Counted from the first letter of the stretch, positions 52,764 through 61,907 are shown. The stretch is 64,000 bases of DNA from JAPPFW01 sp965200835 (GCA_965200835.1 OZ241390.1:1-64000); one strand, 5' to 3'. A program made the numbers and translations. Notes: generated by a model from the letters alone, not told the origin.

Positions 52764-54589
52764 GACCCACCGCCGGGTCTGGCGAGGGACCCCGGCAAGC
52801 CAGCATCGGACCCTCTGGAATCATCGGTGTCGATCTCGCCTTTCATCCAGGCATCCTGCAGGAACTCCTCCTGGTGCAGCTCGCGTGACCGCCGCACGCT
52901 GGGGATCAGCCCCTCCGGCCGGGCCAGCATCATCCATATCAGCAGGGCGCCATAGATCAGAAGCTTGAACTCGGAGAACTCGACCAGGAGCCCGGGCTGC
53001 TTGGGTCCGCCCAATACGCCGATCAGCACCACCGCTCCGGCTATCACGCCGAATATGTTGCCCATCCCCCCGAAGATCACCACCACCAGGATGATGATCG
53101 AGACCAGGATGAGGAAACTGGTCGGGAAGACCGAGCCCACCTTGGCCACGAATATCGCGCCCCCGAAGGATCCGAGGACTGCACCGACCACGAAGGCCAT
53201 GAGCTTGATGTTGACCGTGTTGATACCCATGGCTTCTGCTACCGGTTCATCCTCCCGTACCGCCATCCAGGCCCGGCCTAGGCGCGACCGCTCCAAGCGC
53301 CACGAGATATAGATGGCCACCGCGCAGAAGAACAGCACCAGATAGAACACCCGGCGCGGATTGGTGCCGTCGATGGTAAGTATGCCGAACAGGTCCACCC
53401 CGTCGATGCTGGTGATGCCTTGCGATCCTCCGAACCATCCGGATAGCCAGTCGGACAGGAACAGCAGGCGGATGATTTCCCCGAACCCGAGCGTGACGAT
53501 GGCGAGATAGTCACCGCGCATCCGGATGACCGGTGCGCCGATGAACAACCCCACCAGCACCGCGACCACGATCACGACTATCAAGGCCACCAGCCAGGGC
53601 AGTTCAGGCGCCAGGCGAGGGGAGGTGGCCGCGGTGAGCACCGCGGTGGAATAGCTGCCCACCGCGAAGAAAGCCACGTAGCCCAGATCTAGTATTCCCG
53701 CCAGACCGACCACGATGTTGAGGCCGAGCGCCAGCAGCACGAACAGCCCGATGTTGGCCAGCAGCTCGTTGGTCAGCTTGCCCACCAGCAGGGGAAGCAC
53801 CACCAGCACCAATCCGACTCCGACGAGGAGGGAGGCGTTCACTCGGGTGCGTTTCGAGTCCTCCAGTGCCTGGATACGTACTTGGATCTGCTTGATCCGG
53901 CCCTGCCCTACCGACGAGAGGACGCCCGATACCAAGGCCAGGACTGCGGCGCCGACCATGGTGACCCCACCCCGTGGGGCGTAGATCCAGTCCACGTAGT
54001 CGACCAGCCCCACTCCTTCTACCAGATCGAGGGCTAGCGACTCCAGGATCGCGGCACCGATCACGGTGAGGATCATGGTGGTGATCACCCGCCGGGAACG
54101 GGGGGGAGCGAGCTTGAGTAGTCCTCCCGCGGCTCCGAGGCCGGCGCCCACCAGCAGCCACAACCAGAAGGCAAACAGAGCGCCCCGGCCGAAGCTCAAC
54201 AGGTCGAGCAGCTGGGGACTCCAATTGATCAGGGGATCACGCAGATCGAAGTTGGCGATCATGGCCGCCAGCAGCGATAGGCCGCCCCCCGCTATCAGGC
54301 CGCCGGTCGTGGCTGCCAGAGCCAGGTCCCGGTCGCTGGGAGGGTTCTCAAGCTGGTCGGGGTATGGGGGACGACGCCCGAGCAGGATGCCGACCACCAG
54401 CGGTGCAGCTAGCAGCGAAAGGTAGCCGAGACTCAATACGGGTACGACGATCTCTCGTACGTCCAGTCGCACCGGCATGCCCGACAGGCAGATGAACAGC
54501 TGACCGAGTGCCCCCAGGACTCCAATCCGGACCGCGCCCCTCCAGGTGTCCGGCAATCGGTTCACCCCAAGCCGAGCGGTGATGGTCAT
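52760..54589 (-). CDS. livM: Branched-chain amino acid ABC transporter permease with long N-terminal extension
   Basis: 609 residues from ATG 54589, which overlaps the livH stop by ATGA. Residues about 280-600 are the standard LivM permease (VLLALGLNIVVGLAGILDLGYVAFFAVGSYSTAVLT, then IRMRGDYLAIVTLGFGEIIRL, the EAA-like loop). The first 280 residues add several more hydrophobic segments and a polar stretch PPYPDQLENPPSDRD that ordinary LivM (300-420 residues) lacks. A longer open frame extends to 55339 on the same strand but that part is the shadow of livH. It makes the membrane channel with LivH. Confidence 0.92.
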   Translation of the reverse strand: MTITARLGVNRLPDTWRGAVRIGVLGALGQLFICLSGMPVRLDVREIVVPVLSLGYLSLLAAPLVVGILLGRRPPYPDQLENPPSDRDLALAATTGGLIAGGGLSLLAAMIANFDLRDPLINWSPQLLDLLSFGRGALFAFWLWLLVGAGLGAAGGLLKLAPPRSRRVITTMILTVIGAAILESLALDLVEGVGLVDYVDWIYAPRGGVTMVGAAVLALVSGVLSSVGQGRIKQIQVRIQALEDSKRTRVNASLLVGVGLVLVVLPLLVGKLTNELLANIGLFVLLALGLNIVVGLAGILDLGYVAFFAVGSYSTAVLTAATSPRLAPELPWLVALIVVIVVAVLVGLFIGAPVIRMRGDYLAIVTLGFGEIIRLLFLSDWLSGWFGGSQGITSIDGVDLFGILTIDGTNPRRVFYLVLFFCAVAIYISWRLERSRLGRAWMAVREDEPVAEAMGINTVNIKLMAFVVGAVLGSFGGAIFVAKVGSVFPTSFLILVSIIILVVVIFGGMGNIFGVIAGAVVLIGVLGGPKQPGLLVEFSEFKLLIYGALLIWMMLARPEGLIPSVRRSRELHQEEFLQDAWMKGEIDTDDSRGSDAGLPGSLARPGGGS

Positions 54590-55695
54590 GCCCGGTCCTC
54601 GGCTGACAGGCGCTCGCCGAACAACCCGGAAGGCTTGAGAAGCAGGACACCGATCAACATAGCGAAGGCCACCGCGTCCCGTAGCTGGGACACACCGCTG
54701 ACGCCCAACGGCTCCAGTATCAGCAACGGCCCGGTCGACTCTGCCAGACCGATGAACAGCCCACCCGCCATCGACCCGCCTAGGTTGCCGATGCCACCCA
54801 CCACCGCCGAACTGAAGGCCTTGATGCCGGGCAGGAAGCCGGTGTAGTGGATCACGCTCCGGAAGAGCACGCCCCACAGGATCCCGGCCACCCCGGCCAT
54901 CGCCCCACCGACCGCAAATACCTTGACGATGGTGCGGTTCACGTCGACCCCCATGAGACCGGCGATCTCGGCATCCTCGGCAACCGCTCGCATAGCCTTC
55001 CCGGTCTTGGTCCGCTCCACCAGCAACCACAGGCCCAGCATTGCCAGAGCGGCCACACACACCACCAGGATCTTGGTGCCCTCGATCTCTAGGAAGGTGC
55101 GCTTTGCGGTCAGCCAGTCGGGCATGTTCGGGTAGGCCTTGCTGGTCGGGCCGAGCAACACCACCGAGGTGTTCTGTATGAAGAACGAGATGCCGATCGA
55201 GGTGATCAGGGGGATGAGGCGAGGGGACTTTCGGAGGGGCCGGTAGGCGACCCGCTCCATCACTACTGCGGTCAGGGTGCATACCAGCATGGAGACCACC
55301 ACGATGAACAGCAGCGATCCAATGAAGTTGGATTCCCACAAACCGGCATCGGCCAGCTTGTTGGAGGTGATCATGCCGGTCATGGCTCCCACCATGAATA
55401 CCTCACCATGGGCGAAGTTGATGAAGCCGAGGACACCGTAGACCATCGAGTAGCCCAGCGCGATCAGGCCATACATGGCACCCTGCGCCAGTCCCGACAC
55501 CAGCAGACCCCGGAACTGGGGCCACGTAAGGCCGGTGGCGTCGGGATTGATGCGCTGGGCGATGGGGTTGTTGACGTCTATCTGCTGGGCGATAAACGCC
55601 AGCAACCCCACTCCCACTGCCGTGACCGCGGCAACCCGCAGCACCGTGAGGAACCAGTCGACCTTGGTCCTGGGCACCCAGTTGCTACTTGCCAC
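54586..55695 (-). CDS. livH: Branched-chain amino acid ABC transporter permease
   Basis: 369 residues. Eight or so hydrophobic segments with the LivH signatures GLAQGAMYGLIALGYSMVYGVLGFINFAHGEVFMVGAMTG (about 69-108, quoted in part), ERVAYRPLRKSPRLIPLITSIG and the EAA-like loop TKTGKAMRAVAEDAEIAGLMGVDVNRTI (about 230-257). The N-terminal extra segment (about 1-60) is typical of actinobacterial LivH. It overlaps livM by ATGA and lies about 75 bp after the duplicated binding protein gene. Confidence 0.95.
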   Translation of the reverse strand: MASSNWVPRTKVDWFLTVLRVAAVTAVGVGLLAFIAQQIDVNNPIAQRINPDATGLTWPQFRGLLVSGLAQGAMYGLIALGYSMVYGVLGFINFAHGEVFMVGAMTGMITSNKLADAGLWESNFIGSLLFIVVVSMLVCTLTAVVMERVAYRPLRKSPRLIPLITSIGISFFIQNTSVVLLGPTSKAYPNMPDWLTAKRTFLEIEGTKILVVCVAALAMLGLWLLVERTKTGKAMRAVAEDAEIAGLMGVDVNRTIVKVFAVGGAMAGVAGILWGVLFRSVIHYTGFLPGIKAFSSAVVGGIGNLGGSMAGGLFIGLAESTGPLLILEPLGVSGVSQLRDAVAFAMLIGVLLLKPSGLFGERLSAEDRA

Positions 55696-55770
55696 TGCGC
55701 GGCTTCCTAGGAGACAACGCCGACCGTTCCTTGATCATGCTCGATGAGTTCGGGAGATGCTATCCCGGCT

Positions 55771-58371
55771 CTAGATTCCGCCGCCTGAGTAGACGACGTT
55801 GCCCATCGATGCTTCGGGGTCGGTGGCTGATTCGTGGTGGACGACGGTGATCTTCTGGGAACCGCAGTCACCGAAGTCGTCACAGCTGATGAGACCGATC
55901 AACCCCTGATAGTCCCGAACACTGTCGAGATAGGCACGGACACCCTGCCGATCGACCATCAACGAACCATTGTCCGCCACATACGAAGCCGCCGAGATGG
56001 CATCCAGCAACAAAGTCGTAGCGTCATAGCCGTGTGCCCAGAACGGCGCAGCCGGAGCCTCACCGTACTCAGCCTCATACGCCGCCAGGAAGTCATTGGC
56101 CGTCTTGCCGGTACTCGCGTTGACGTTCTCCCCGAAACGGGTATCCGGCCCGGAGAAATACATACCCTCCGTCTGCGACAACGCCAGATACGAAGTATTC
56201 AACAGACCATCAGCCGCCAACAGAACCGTACTCTCGAGACCCGACACACCCGGCGCCTGCTCAGCTATGAAGTCCCCCGCCGGCTGGAAAATCGGGAAGA
56301 ACAACGCCTCAGGACTCCCAGCCGCGATCTCCGTAAGCACCGGAACCATATCCGTGTCTTCCTTGTTGACCGCCGAGAAACCGGTCACATCACCACCCAG
56401 AGCCGCGAACGCATCAGTGAACGCCTTCGCCAAACCCTGCGTATACGGATCACCATCATGAATCGCAGCAGCAGCCGTCAAACCAAGCTCATTGAACACG
56501 AACTCAGCCATCACCCGACCCTGGAACAGATCGTTATGAGCCGTCCGGTAATAACCATAACTGTAATTATCCCCCGCATTACCCGCCAGATCCGACGTCA
56601 ACGCAGGCGACGTATTACCACCCGAAATCAGCACCATCCCCGCATCAGTAATCAACGGAGCAGCCGCAGTAGCAGCACCCGAACAAGAAGTACCGATAAC
56701 CCCGATCACATCCTCATCCGCCACAACTATCTGAGCCGCAGCCTGCCCACCATCATTCGAACACAGATCATCCAAACCCGTACCCATATCCACATCGAAC
56801 CCATGAATCTGCCCATAATCGGCAATCGCCAAAACCACCGACCGCTCGATCGGCAAACCGAAGAACGCCACATCACCAGTAATCGCATTCAACGACCGGA
56901 TCTGCACCGCCTCACCAGGCTCAACCTCAACCACACCCAACGAACCATCCCCAAGATGATCCATCGCCATCGGCTCATCCACCATCGCTCCGACGGTGCT
57001 GCCGCCGCCTGAGTAGACGACGTTGCCCATCGATGCTTCGGGGTCGGTGGCTGATTCGTGGTGGACGACGGTGATCTTCTGGGAACCGCAGTCACCGAAG
57101 TCGTCACAGCTGATGAGACCGATCAACCCCTGATAGTCCCGAACACTGTCGAGATAGGCACGGACACCCTGCCGATCGACCATCAACGAACCATTGTCCG
57201 CCACATACGAAGCCGCCGAGATGGCATCCAGCAACAAAGTCGTAGCGTCATAGCCGTGTGCCCAGAACGGCGCAGCCGGAGCCTCACCGTACTCAGCCTC
57301 ATACGCCGCCAGGAAGTCATTGGCCGTCTTGCCGGTACTCGCGTTGACGTTCTCCCCGAAACGGGTATCCGGCCCGGAGAAATACATACCCTCCGTCTGC
57401 GACAACGCCAGATACGAAGTATTCAACAGACCATCAGCCGCCAACAGAACCGTACTCTCGAGACCCGACACACCCGGCGCCTGCTCAGCTATGAAGTCCC
57501 CCGCCGGCTGGAAAATCGGGAAGAACAACGCCTCAGGACTCCCAGCCGCGATCTCCGTAAGCACCGGAACCATATCCGTGTCTTCCTTGTTGACCGCCGA
57601 GAAACCGGTCACATCACCACCCAGAGCCGCGAACGCATCAGTGAACGCCTTCGCCAAACCCTGCGTATACGGATCACCATCATGAATCGCAGCAGCAGCC
57701 GTCAAACCAAGCTCATTGAACACGAACTCAGCCATCACCCGACCCTGGAACAGATCGTTATGAGCCGTCCGGTAATAACCATAACTGTAATTATCCCCCG
57801 CATTACCCGCCAGATCCGACGTCAACGCAGGCGACGTATTACCACCCGAAATCAGCACCATCCCCGCATCAGTAATCAACGGAGCAGCCGCAGTAGCAGC
57901 ACCCGAACAAGAAGTACCGATAACCCCGATCACATCCTCATCCGCCACAACTATCTGAGCCGCAGCCTGCCCACCATCATTCGAACACAGATCATCCAAA
58001 CCCGTACCCATATCCACATCGAACCCATGAATCTGCCCATAATCGGCAATCGCCAAAACCACCGACCGCTCGATCGGCAAACCGAAGAACGCCACATCAC
58101 CAGTAATCGCATTCAACGACCGGATCTGCACCGCCTCACCAGGCTCAACCTCAACCACACCCAACGAACCATCCCCAAGATGATCCATCGCCATCGGCTC
58201 ATCCACCATCGCGGCCGTCGTAGCCACCGTTTCAGCGGCAGGTGCGGCTGTGATGGTGGTCGCGTCCTCACCGCCTCCGCAGGCCCCGGCCACCAGCACC
58301 AGGCACGAGATGACGGTCAGGAGCCGAGCCAGGGATCGGCGAGTGCCGACGAACATCTTTCGAATGAACAT
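55771..58371 (-). CDS. Tandem-duplicated branched-chain amino acid ABC transporter substrate-binding lipoprotein
   Basis: An 866-residue protein built of a lipoprotein signal (lipobox LVAGAC, Cys about 31), a short Thr-rich linker, then two identical binding-protein modules of about 404 residues (about 54-457 and 462-865). Each module alone has the size and motifs of a complete LivJ/K-type protein: RSLNAITGDVAFFGLPIERSVVLAIADYG, IGTSCSGAATAAAPLI and SGGNTSPALTSD. The DNA of the two copies is also identical over 1211 bp. The ribosome site AGGAGG precedes ATG 58371. It is the first gene of the operon binding protein-livH-livM-livG-livF-binding protein. Much of each copy uses T- and G-ending codons unlike the C/G-ending norm around it. 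Either a true two-headed receptor or an assembly duplication. Confidence 0.85.
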   Translation of the reverse strand: MFIRKMFVGTRRSLARLLTVISCLVLVAGACGGGEDATTITAAPAAETVATTAAMVDEPMAMDHLGDGSLGVVEVEPGEAVQIRSLNAITGDVAFFGLPIERSVVLAIADYGQIHGFDVDMGTGLDDLCSNDGGQAAAQIVVADEDVIGVIGTSCSGAATAAAPLITDAGMVLISGGNTSPALTSDLAGNAGDNYSYGYYRTAHNDLFQGRVMAEFVFNELGLTAAAAIHDGDPYTQGLAKAFTDAFAALGGDVTGFSAVNKEDTDMVPVLTEIAAGSPEALFFPIFQPAGDFIAEQAPGVSGLESTVLLAADGLLNTSYLALSQTEGMYFSGPDTRFGENVNASTGKTANDFLAAYEAEYGEAPAAPFWAHGYDATTLLLDAISAASYVADNGSLMVDRQGVRAYLDSVRDYQGLIGLISCDDFGDCGSQKITVVHHESATDPEASMGNVVYSGGGSTVGAMVDEPMAMDHLGDGSLGVVEVEPGEAVQIRSLNAITGDVAFFGLPIERSVVLAIADYGQIHGFDVDMGTGLDDLCSNDGGQAAAQIVVADEDVIGVIGTSCSGAATAAAPLITDAGMVLISGGNTSPALTSDLAGNAGDNYSYGYYRTAHNDLFQGRVMAEFVFNELGLTAAAAIHDGDPYTQGLAKAFTDAFAALGGDVTGFSAVNKEDTDMVPVLTEIAAGSPEALFFPIFQPAGDFIAEQAPGVSGLESTVLLAADGLLNTSYLALSQTEGMYFSGPDTRFGENVNASTGKTANDFLAAYEAEYGEAPAAPFWAHGYDATTLLLDAISAASYVADNGSLMVDRQGVRAYLDSVRDYQGLIGLISCDDFGDCGSQKITVVHHESATDPEASMGNVVYSGGGI
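55778..56988. repeat. Perfect 1211-bp direct repeat, copy 1
   Basis: Identical to copy 2 at a constant offset of 1224 bp; the 13-bp gap 56989-57001 (TCCGACGGTGCTG) is unique. Copy 1 encodes the C-terminal module of the duplicated binding protein. The offset is a multiple of three. Confidence 0.95.
57002..58212. repeat. Perfect 1211-bp direct repeat, copy 2
   Basis: Second copy of the repeat at 55778-56988, encoding the N-terminal module of the duplicated binding protein. No target-site duplication or inverted ends surround either copy. Confidence 0.95.
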
Positions 58372-58426
58372 ACCTACCTCCTAGTCATATCTATTCACGA
58401 CCGGTCACAAGTCCGAGCTTCCACCA

Positions 58427-58432
58427 ATTATA
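58427..58432 (-). promoter_or_regulatory. TATAAT-type -10 box upstream of the duplicated binding-protein gene
   Basis: A perfect TATAAT on the minus strand about 55 bp before the ATG. No good -35 box is found 16-18 bp upstream, so an activator or other sigma factor may be needed. A second candidate (TTGTGA with TATGAC 15 bp later) overlaps the leader nearer to the gene. Confidence 0.35.
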
Positions 58433-58485
58433 AACATCGGCTCGGGACTAGGCCCCCTGCGCACGTGAATTTGTCGGGTGCCCAG

Positions 58486-59220
58486 CTATTCGCCCCGGAC
58501 GCGGTGGACTTCGAAGCAAGCCAGGGCGGCCGCCACGCCGGCGTTCAGGCTGGCGACATCGGGCGCCATCGGGATAGACGCCAGCAGATCCATCCGTTCC
58601 CGCACCATGCGCCCCAAGCCCCTCCCCTCCGACCCTACGAACAGGGCGACCGGCTCGGCCAATAGGTCGAGACCGAAGATGGAATGGGCGGATGACGGGT
58701 CGAGTCCCACGTTCCAGACACCGGCCGAGGCTGCCTGCCGAGCGGCTGCCGGCACCGATGAGACCGAGGCAACCGGCAGCTGTTCCAGCGCCCCGGCCGC
58801 CGCTCGAAAGGCCAGGGCCGAGAGTGGCGCGGCCCGCCGGCGCGGAATCACCAGGCCCGTCATCCCAGCCGCCAGCGCGGAGCGGGCGATGGCGCCCACG
58901 TTGCGGGGATCCTCGAGATGATCCAGCACGATCAGCGCCACCCGGCGGCCGGCGGGCTGGGCTGCCAGCAGTCGATCGAGCGGAGCGAGCAGCACCGGAC
59001 GGGCTCTCGCCACCAGGCCCTGGGGGGATCCGGTCATCGAGAGACCGCTCACGCTGTCCACCAGTCGGACCCGGGCGCCGGCGCGGCGAGCTTCGTCGGC
59101 CAGACGCTCCGCGTCACGCCGGGAGCGCTCGAGGTAGACGACGGTCACCCGGCGGGATGCCAGGGCAGCCCTGACCGCTCTTATCCCCTCTAACCTATCT
59201 CCGATACCAGCGGGTGCCAT
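58486..59220 (-). CDS. rlmB: 23S rRNA (guanosine-2'-O-) methyltransferase, TrmH/SpoU family
   Basis: 244 residues from ATG 59220. SpoU motifs: motif 1 LDHLEDPRNVGAIARSALAAG with the catalytic Arg-Asn (about 100-120), motif 2 LFVGSEGRGLGRMVRERMDLLASIP (about 188-212) and motif 3 SLNAGVAAALACFE (about 218-231). The N-terminal part (RLEGIRAVRAALASRRVTVVYLERSRRD) is the L30e-like RNA-binding domain. It overlaps the cysS end by 26 bp (59195-59220), an overlap also common in other actinobacteria. Modifies a ribosomal guanosine (G2251 in E. coli). Confidence 0.93.
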   Translation of the reverse strand: MAPAGIGDRLEGIRAVRAALASRRVTVVYLERSRRDAERLADEARRAGARVRLVDSVSGLSMTGSPQGLVARARPVLLAPLDRLLAAQPAGRRVALIVLDHLEDPRNVGAIARSALAAGMTGLVIPRRRAAPLSALAFRAAAGALEQLPVASVSSVPAAARQAASAGVWNVGLDPSSAHSIFGLDLLAEPVALFVGSEGRGLGRMVRERMDLLASIPMAPDVASLNAGVAAALACFEVHRVRGE

Positions 59221-60595
59221 CCACCGAGTCCTCAATGACGATGCCGAGGCCGGCCAGCTCGTTGCGGATGGAGTCGGCCCGGGTCCACTCACGTGACCGC
59301 CTTGCCCGGCTGCGGGCTGTCACCAGGCGATCCACCACGGATCGGGGATCACCGGGCGCCACATCGTGGGCTGCGGCAAGCTCGGCCAGGGATCCCGCCA
59401 GATCCTCGAGGCCGGCCTCGGTCAGGTCGATTCCGAGTACGCCGGCGATCTCGGCCACCGCTGCCGCCTGCGGTGCGGCCTCCCTGCCCCGATCCAGACG
59501 GGTATTGCCCTCCCGGACCGCCTCGAACATCACGGCTAGCGCCTCGGCGGTGTTGAAATCATCGTCCATGGCCTCGGTGAATCGTGCCAGGACTCCGGCA
59601 TCGGGGTCGGTCCCGGCGGGCGAGCGTCGCAGGAAAGCGCGGAGGCGGTCCAGCCCGGCAGCTGCATCTGCGAGCTGTTCCCCGGAGAACTCGATCGGTG
59701 AGCGGTAGGCACCCCTCAGGTAGAACAACCGCACGACCGGCCCCCCATGCTGCTCGAGAGCCTCGGCCAGGTCGATCACGTGCCCGGTGGACTTGGATAG
59801 CTTCTCACCACCCAGGTTCACCATCCCGTTGTGCAGCCAGTAGGTGGCGAAGGGGCGGTCCGACTCCCCCTCGGACTGGGCGATCTCGTTCTCATGATGG
59901 GGAAAGATCAGGTCTGCCCCGCCCGCGTGGATGTCGAACGGCACTCCCAGGTATCTGGCCGCCATAGCCGAACACTCGATGTGCCATCCGGGCCTACCGG
60001 ATCCCCACGGGGAGGCCCACGAGGGCTCTCCCGGTTTGGCGGCCTTCCAGAGCGCGAAGTCCAGAGGATCCGTCTTGCCCGCCCCCGGCTCGATGCGTGC
60101 GCCGGCTAGTAGCTGGTCGACGTTCCTCCCGGACAGCTTCCCGTAGTCCGCCATGGACCGGACCCGGAAATACACGTCACCGCCGGCCGGATAGGCGAGG
60201 TCCCGCTCGACTAGCCGGGCGATCATCGCCAGCATCTCCGGTATGTGGTCGGTGGCGGCCGGCGCCACGTCCGGATCGAGCACATTCAGGCGCCGGTACC
60301 CCTCCCGGAAACGTTCCGCCATCTCTCGGGCCAGCTCCTCCGGGGGGATCCCTTGCTGGGAGGCGTTGTGGATGATCTTGTCGTCGACATCGGTGATGTT
60401 CTGGACATACCGGACCTCCCACCCCCGCCACACGAGATAGCGCCGGATCACGTCGAAGGCCACCGCGCACCTTCCGTGCCCGAGATGGGGAGCCGACTGG
60501 ACGGTGGGACCGCAGACGTACATCCCTACCCGGCCCCGCTCCAGGGTCTCGAGGACCTGACGCTCCCTACCGAGGGTGTTGTAGACCGTGATCAA
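59195..60595 (-). CDS. cysS: Cysteinyl-tRNA synthetase
   Basis: Charges tRNA-Cys. I choose TTG 60595 (ITVYNTLGRE) with GGTGGGGG seven bases upstream; another TTG at 60646 would extend it 17 residues. About 466 residues. Class I motifs: GMYVCGPTVQSAPHLGHGRCAVAFDVIRRYL (CGPT zinc Cys and HIGH as HLGH), the HIECSAMAARYLG zinc site (about 215), the EIAQSEG block and KLSKS in GEKLSKSTGHVI. The C-terminal tRNA-binding helices follow. It lies between ispF and rlmB, the standard actinobacterial order. Confidence 0.95.
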   Translation of the reverse strand: MITVYNTLGRERQVLETLERGRVGMYVCGPTVQSAPHLGHGRCAVAFDVIRRYLVWRGWEVRYVQNITDVDDKIIHNASQQGIPPEELAREMAERFREGYRRLNVLDPDVAPAATDHIPEMLAMIARLVERDLAYPAGGDVYFRVRSMADYGKLSGRNVDQLLAGARIEPGAGKTDPLDFALWKAAKPGEPSWASPWGSGRPGWHIECSAMAARYLGVPFDIHAGGADLIFPHHENEIAQSEGESDRPFATYWLHNGMVNLGGEKLSKSTGHVIDLAEALEQHGGPVVRLFYLRGAYRSPIEFSGEQLADAAAGLDRLRAFLRRSPAGTDPDAGVLARFTEAMDDDFNTAEALAVMFEAVREGNTRLDRGREAAPQAAAVAEIAGVLGIDLTEAGLEDLAGSLAELAAAHDVAPGDPRSVVDRLVTARSRARRSREWTRADSIRNELAGLGIVIEDSVDGTRWYRR

Positions 60596-60721
60596 GCTGA
60601 AACCCCCACCGGTTGCCAGCCGGGCGCGCAGCAACCGGACGCGCAACGGGCACGGACACCGAGCATCGGGGACAGCCCTACCGCGGGCTTCTTAGGTAGC
60701 ACAGGTGGAGAGGGTACCTGG

Positions 60722-61243
60722 TCAGCCTGCCGGACCGGAAAGCCCTCCACCGGTCGGACCGCCTTCCACCAGCAGGACTACCGCCCACGCCGCGATCCCC
60801 TCACCCCGGCCGGCAAAGCCCAGCCCATCGGTGGTGGTCGCCTTCACCGACACCTGCCCGGTGCCGACCTCCATCACCCTGGCCATCTGCTGGCGCATCC
60901 GATCTCGGAACGGGGCCACCCGCACCGTCTCGGCCACCACCGTCAGGTCGGCATTCCCGATCCGCAGCCCGTCACCCGCCACCATCCGGACCACCTCGGC
61001 GAGCAGCGACATGCTGTCGGTGTCCTGCCATCTCGGGTCATCGGATGGAAAGTACCTACCCAGATCGCCGAGCGCCGCTGCCCCCAGGATGGCGTCGGCG
61101 GCGGCATGGGCTGCTACATCGCCATCCGACGTCGCTACCAATCCTGCCTCGGCGTCCACCACCACGCCGGCCAGCTTCAAGGGTGGCGGGCCTCCTAGAC
61201 GATGCGCATCGAAGCCCAGGCCCACCCGTTGGCTACCGATCAT
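60722..61243 (-). CDS. ispF: 2-C-methyl-D-erythritol 2,4-cyclodiphosphate synthase
   Basis: MEP (non-mevalonate) isoprenoid pathway. 173 residues: VGLGFDAHRLGGPPPLKLAGV with zinc Asp and His (about 7-27), SDGDVAAHAAADAILGAAALGDLGRYFPSDDP (about 41-70), and the phosphate-binding VSVKATTTDGLGFAGRGEGIAAWAVVLL (about 133-160). The usual DGD/HA pattern is intact. It overlaps ispD by 11 bp (61233-61243). Both enzymes are essential in such bacteria. Confidence 0.95.
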   Translation of the reverse strand: MIGSQRVGLGFDAHRLGGPPPLKLAGVVVDAEAGLVATSDGDVAAHAAADAILGAAALGDLGRYFPSDDPRWQDTDSMSLLAEVVRMVAGDGLRIGNADLTVVAETVRVAPFRDRMRQQMARVMEVGTGQVSVKATTTDGLGFAGRGEGIAAWAVVLLVEGGPTGGGLSGPAG

Positions 61244-61907
61244 GGGGGTGCTCCAGGGTGGATCGGTTCCTTAGGAGCGTCTCGGCCAGCAGCAGATCCT
61301 CCGCGTAGGTGATCTTCATGGCCAGCCGATCACCGGCAACGGTGACCACCTTGCCCCCGATGCGCTCGACCAGGGCGGCGTCGTCGGGGGCGGGCCCGGC
61401 CAAGCCGTCCGCCTGGTGTGCAGCGTGGGCCCGTCGTAAAACCCCTGCCCCGAACACCTGGGGAGTCTGGGCCGCGCCCAGATCGGACCGTTTCAGGGTC
61501 GCCAGCACCCGACGGTCACCGGAGCTGATCCGCTTGATCGAGTCGCTGAGGGGTACCACAGGGATGACCCCGTCCCAGGAGCTCCCCTCCAAGGCAGCAT
61601 ACATCCGGACCATCATGGCGGCGGGCGCGAGAGGCCGCGCGGCATCATGTACCGCCACCGCCGTGGCATCGTGGCAGACCTCGTCCAGCCCCCGAGCTAC
61701 CGAGACCTTCCGCTGCGGGCCCCCCTCCACCCCACCGGGAACCGGACCTACCACTACCACTCCCTCCGCCCCACTCTCGAGAAGGTTGTCCCGGGCCCAT
61801 TCCCAGAGCGCCCGGCCGGCCAGGCGGGCCTGGTGTTTGGGGCTGCCGAACCGGGTACCGCTCCCAGCCGCCACGACGATTCCCCATCTCCGCTTACTAC
61901 AGGTCAT
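61233..61907 (-). CDS. ispD: 2-C-methyl-D-erythritol 4-phosphate cytidylyltransferase
   Basis: Adds CMP to methylerythritol phosphate. 224 residues with the nucleotidyltransferase start GIVVAAGSGTRFGSPKHQARLAGRALWEW (AAGxGxRxG-PK, about 9-37), the AVHDAARPLAPAAMM metal Asp region (about 94-108) and KRSDLGAAQTPQVF (about 155-168), with the C-terminal DDAALVER region. It is followed by ispF and preceded by the carD-like gene about 80 bp away on the same strand. Confidence 0.94.
   Translation of the reverse strand: MTCSKRRWGIVVAAGSGTRFGSPKHQARLAGRALWEWARDNLLESGAEGVVVVGPVPGGVEGGPQRKVSVARGLDEVCHDATAVAVHDAARPLAPAAMMVRMYAALEGSSWDGVIPVVPLSDSIKRISSGDRRVLATLKRSDLGAAQTPQVFGAGVLRRAHAAHQADGLAGPAPDDAALVERIGGKVVTVAGDRLAMKITYAEDLLLAETLLRNRSTLEHPHDR

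Noticed and set aside
54590..55339. N-terminal 250 codons of the long frame ending at 52760
   Set aside because: They are the shadow of livH in another frame; the real livM start at 54589 overlaps the livH stop by ATGA.
55751..55767. Short inverted repeat CGGGA-N7-TCCCG between the duplicated binding-protein gene and livH
   Set aside because: The stem is only five base pairs and no T-tract follows on the minus strand; likely not an effective terminator.
57058..58665. Long antisense open frame of 535 codons across the duplicated binding-protein gene
   Set aside because: It mirrors the sense gene, is repeated at 55834-57012 with identical sequence, and reflects missing stop codons due to the T/G-ending codon bias. 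It has Arg/Ile-rich composition without any family likeness.
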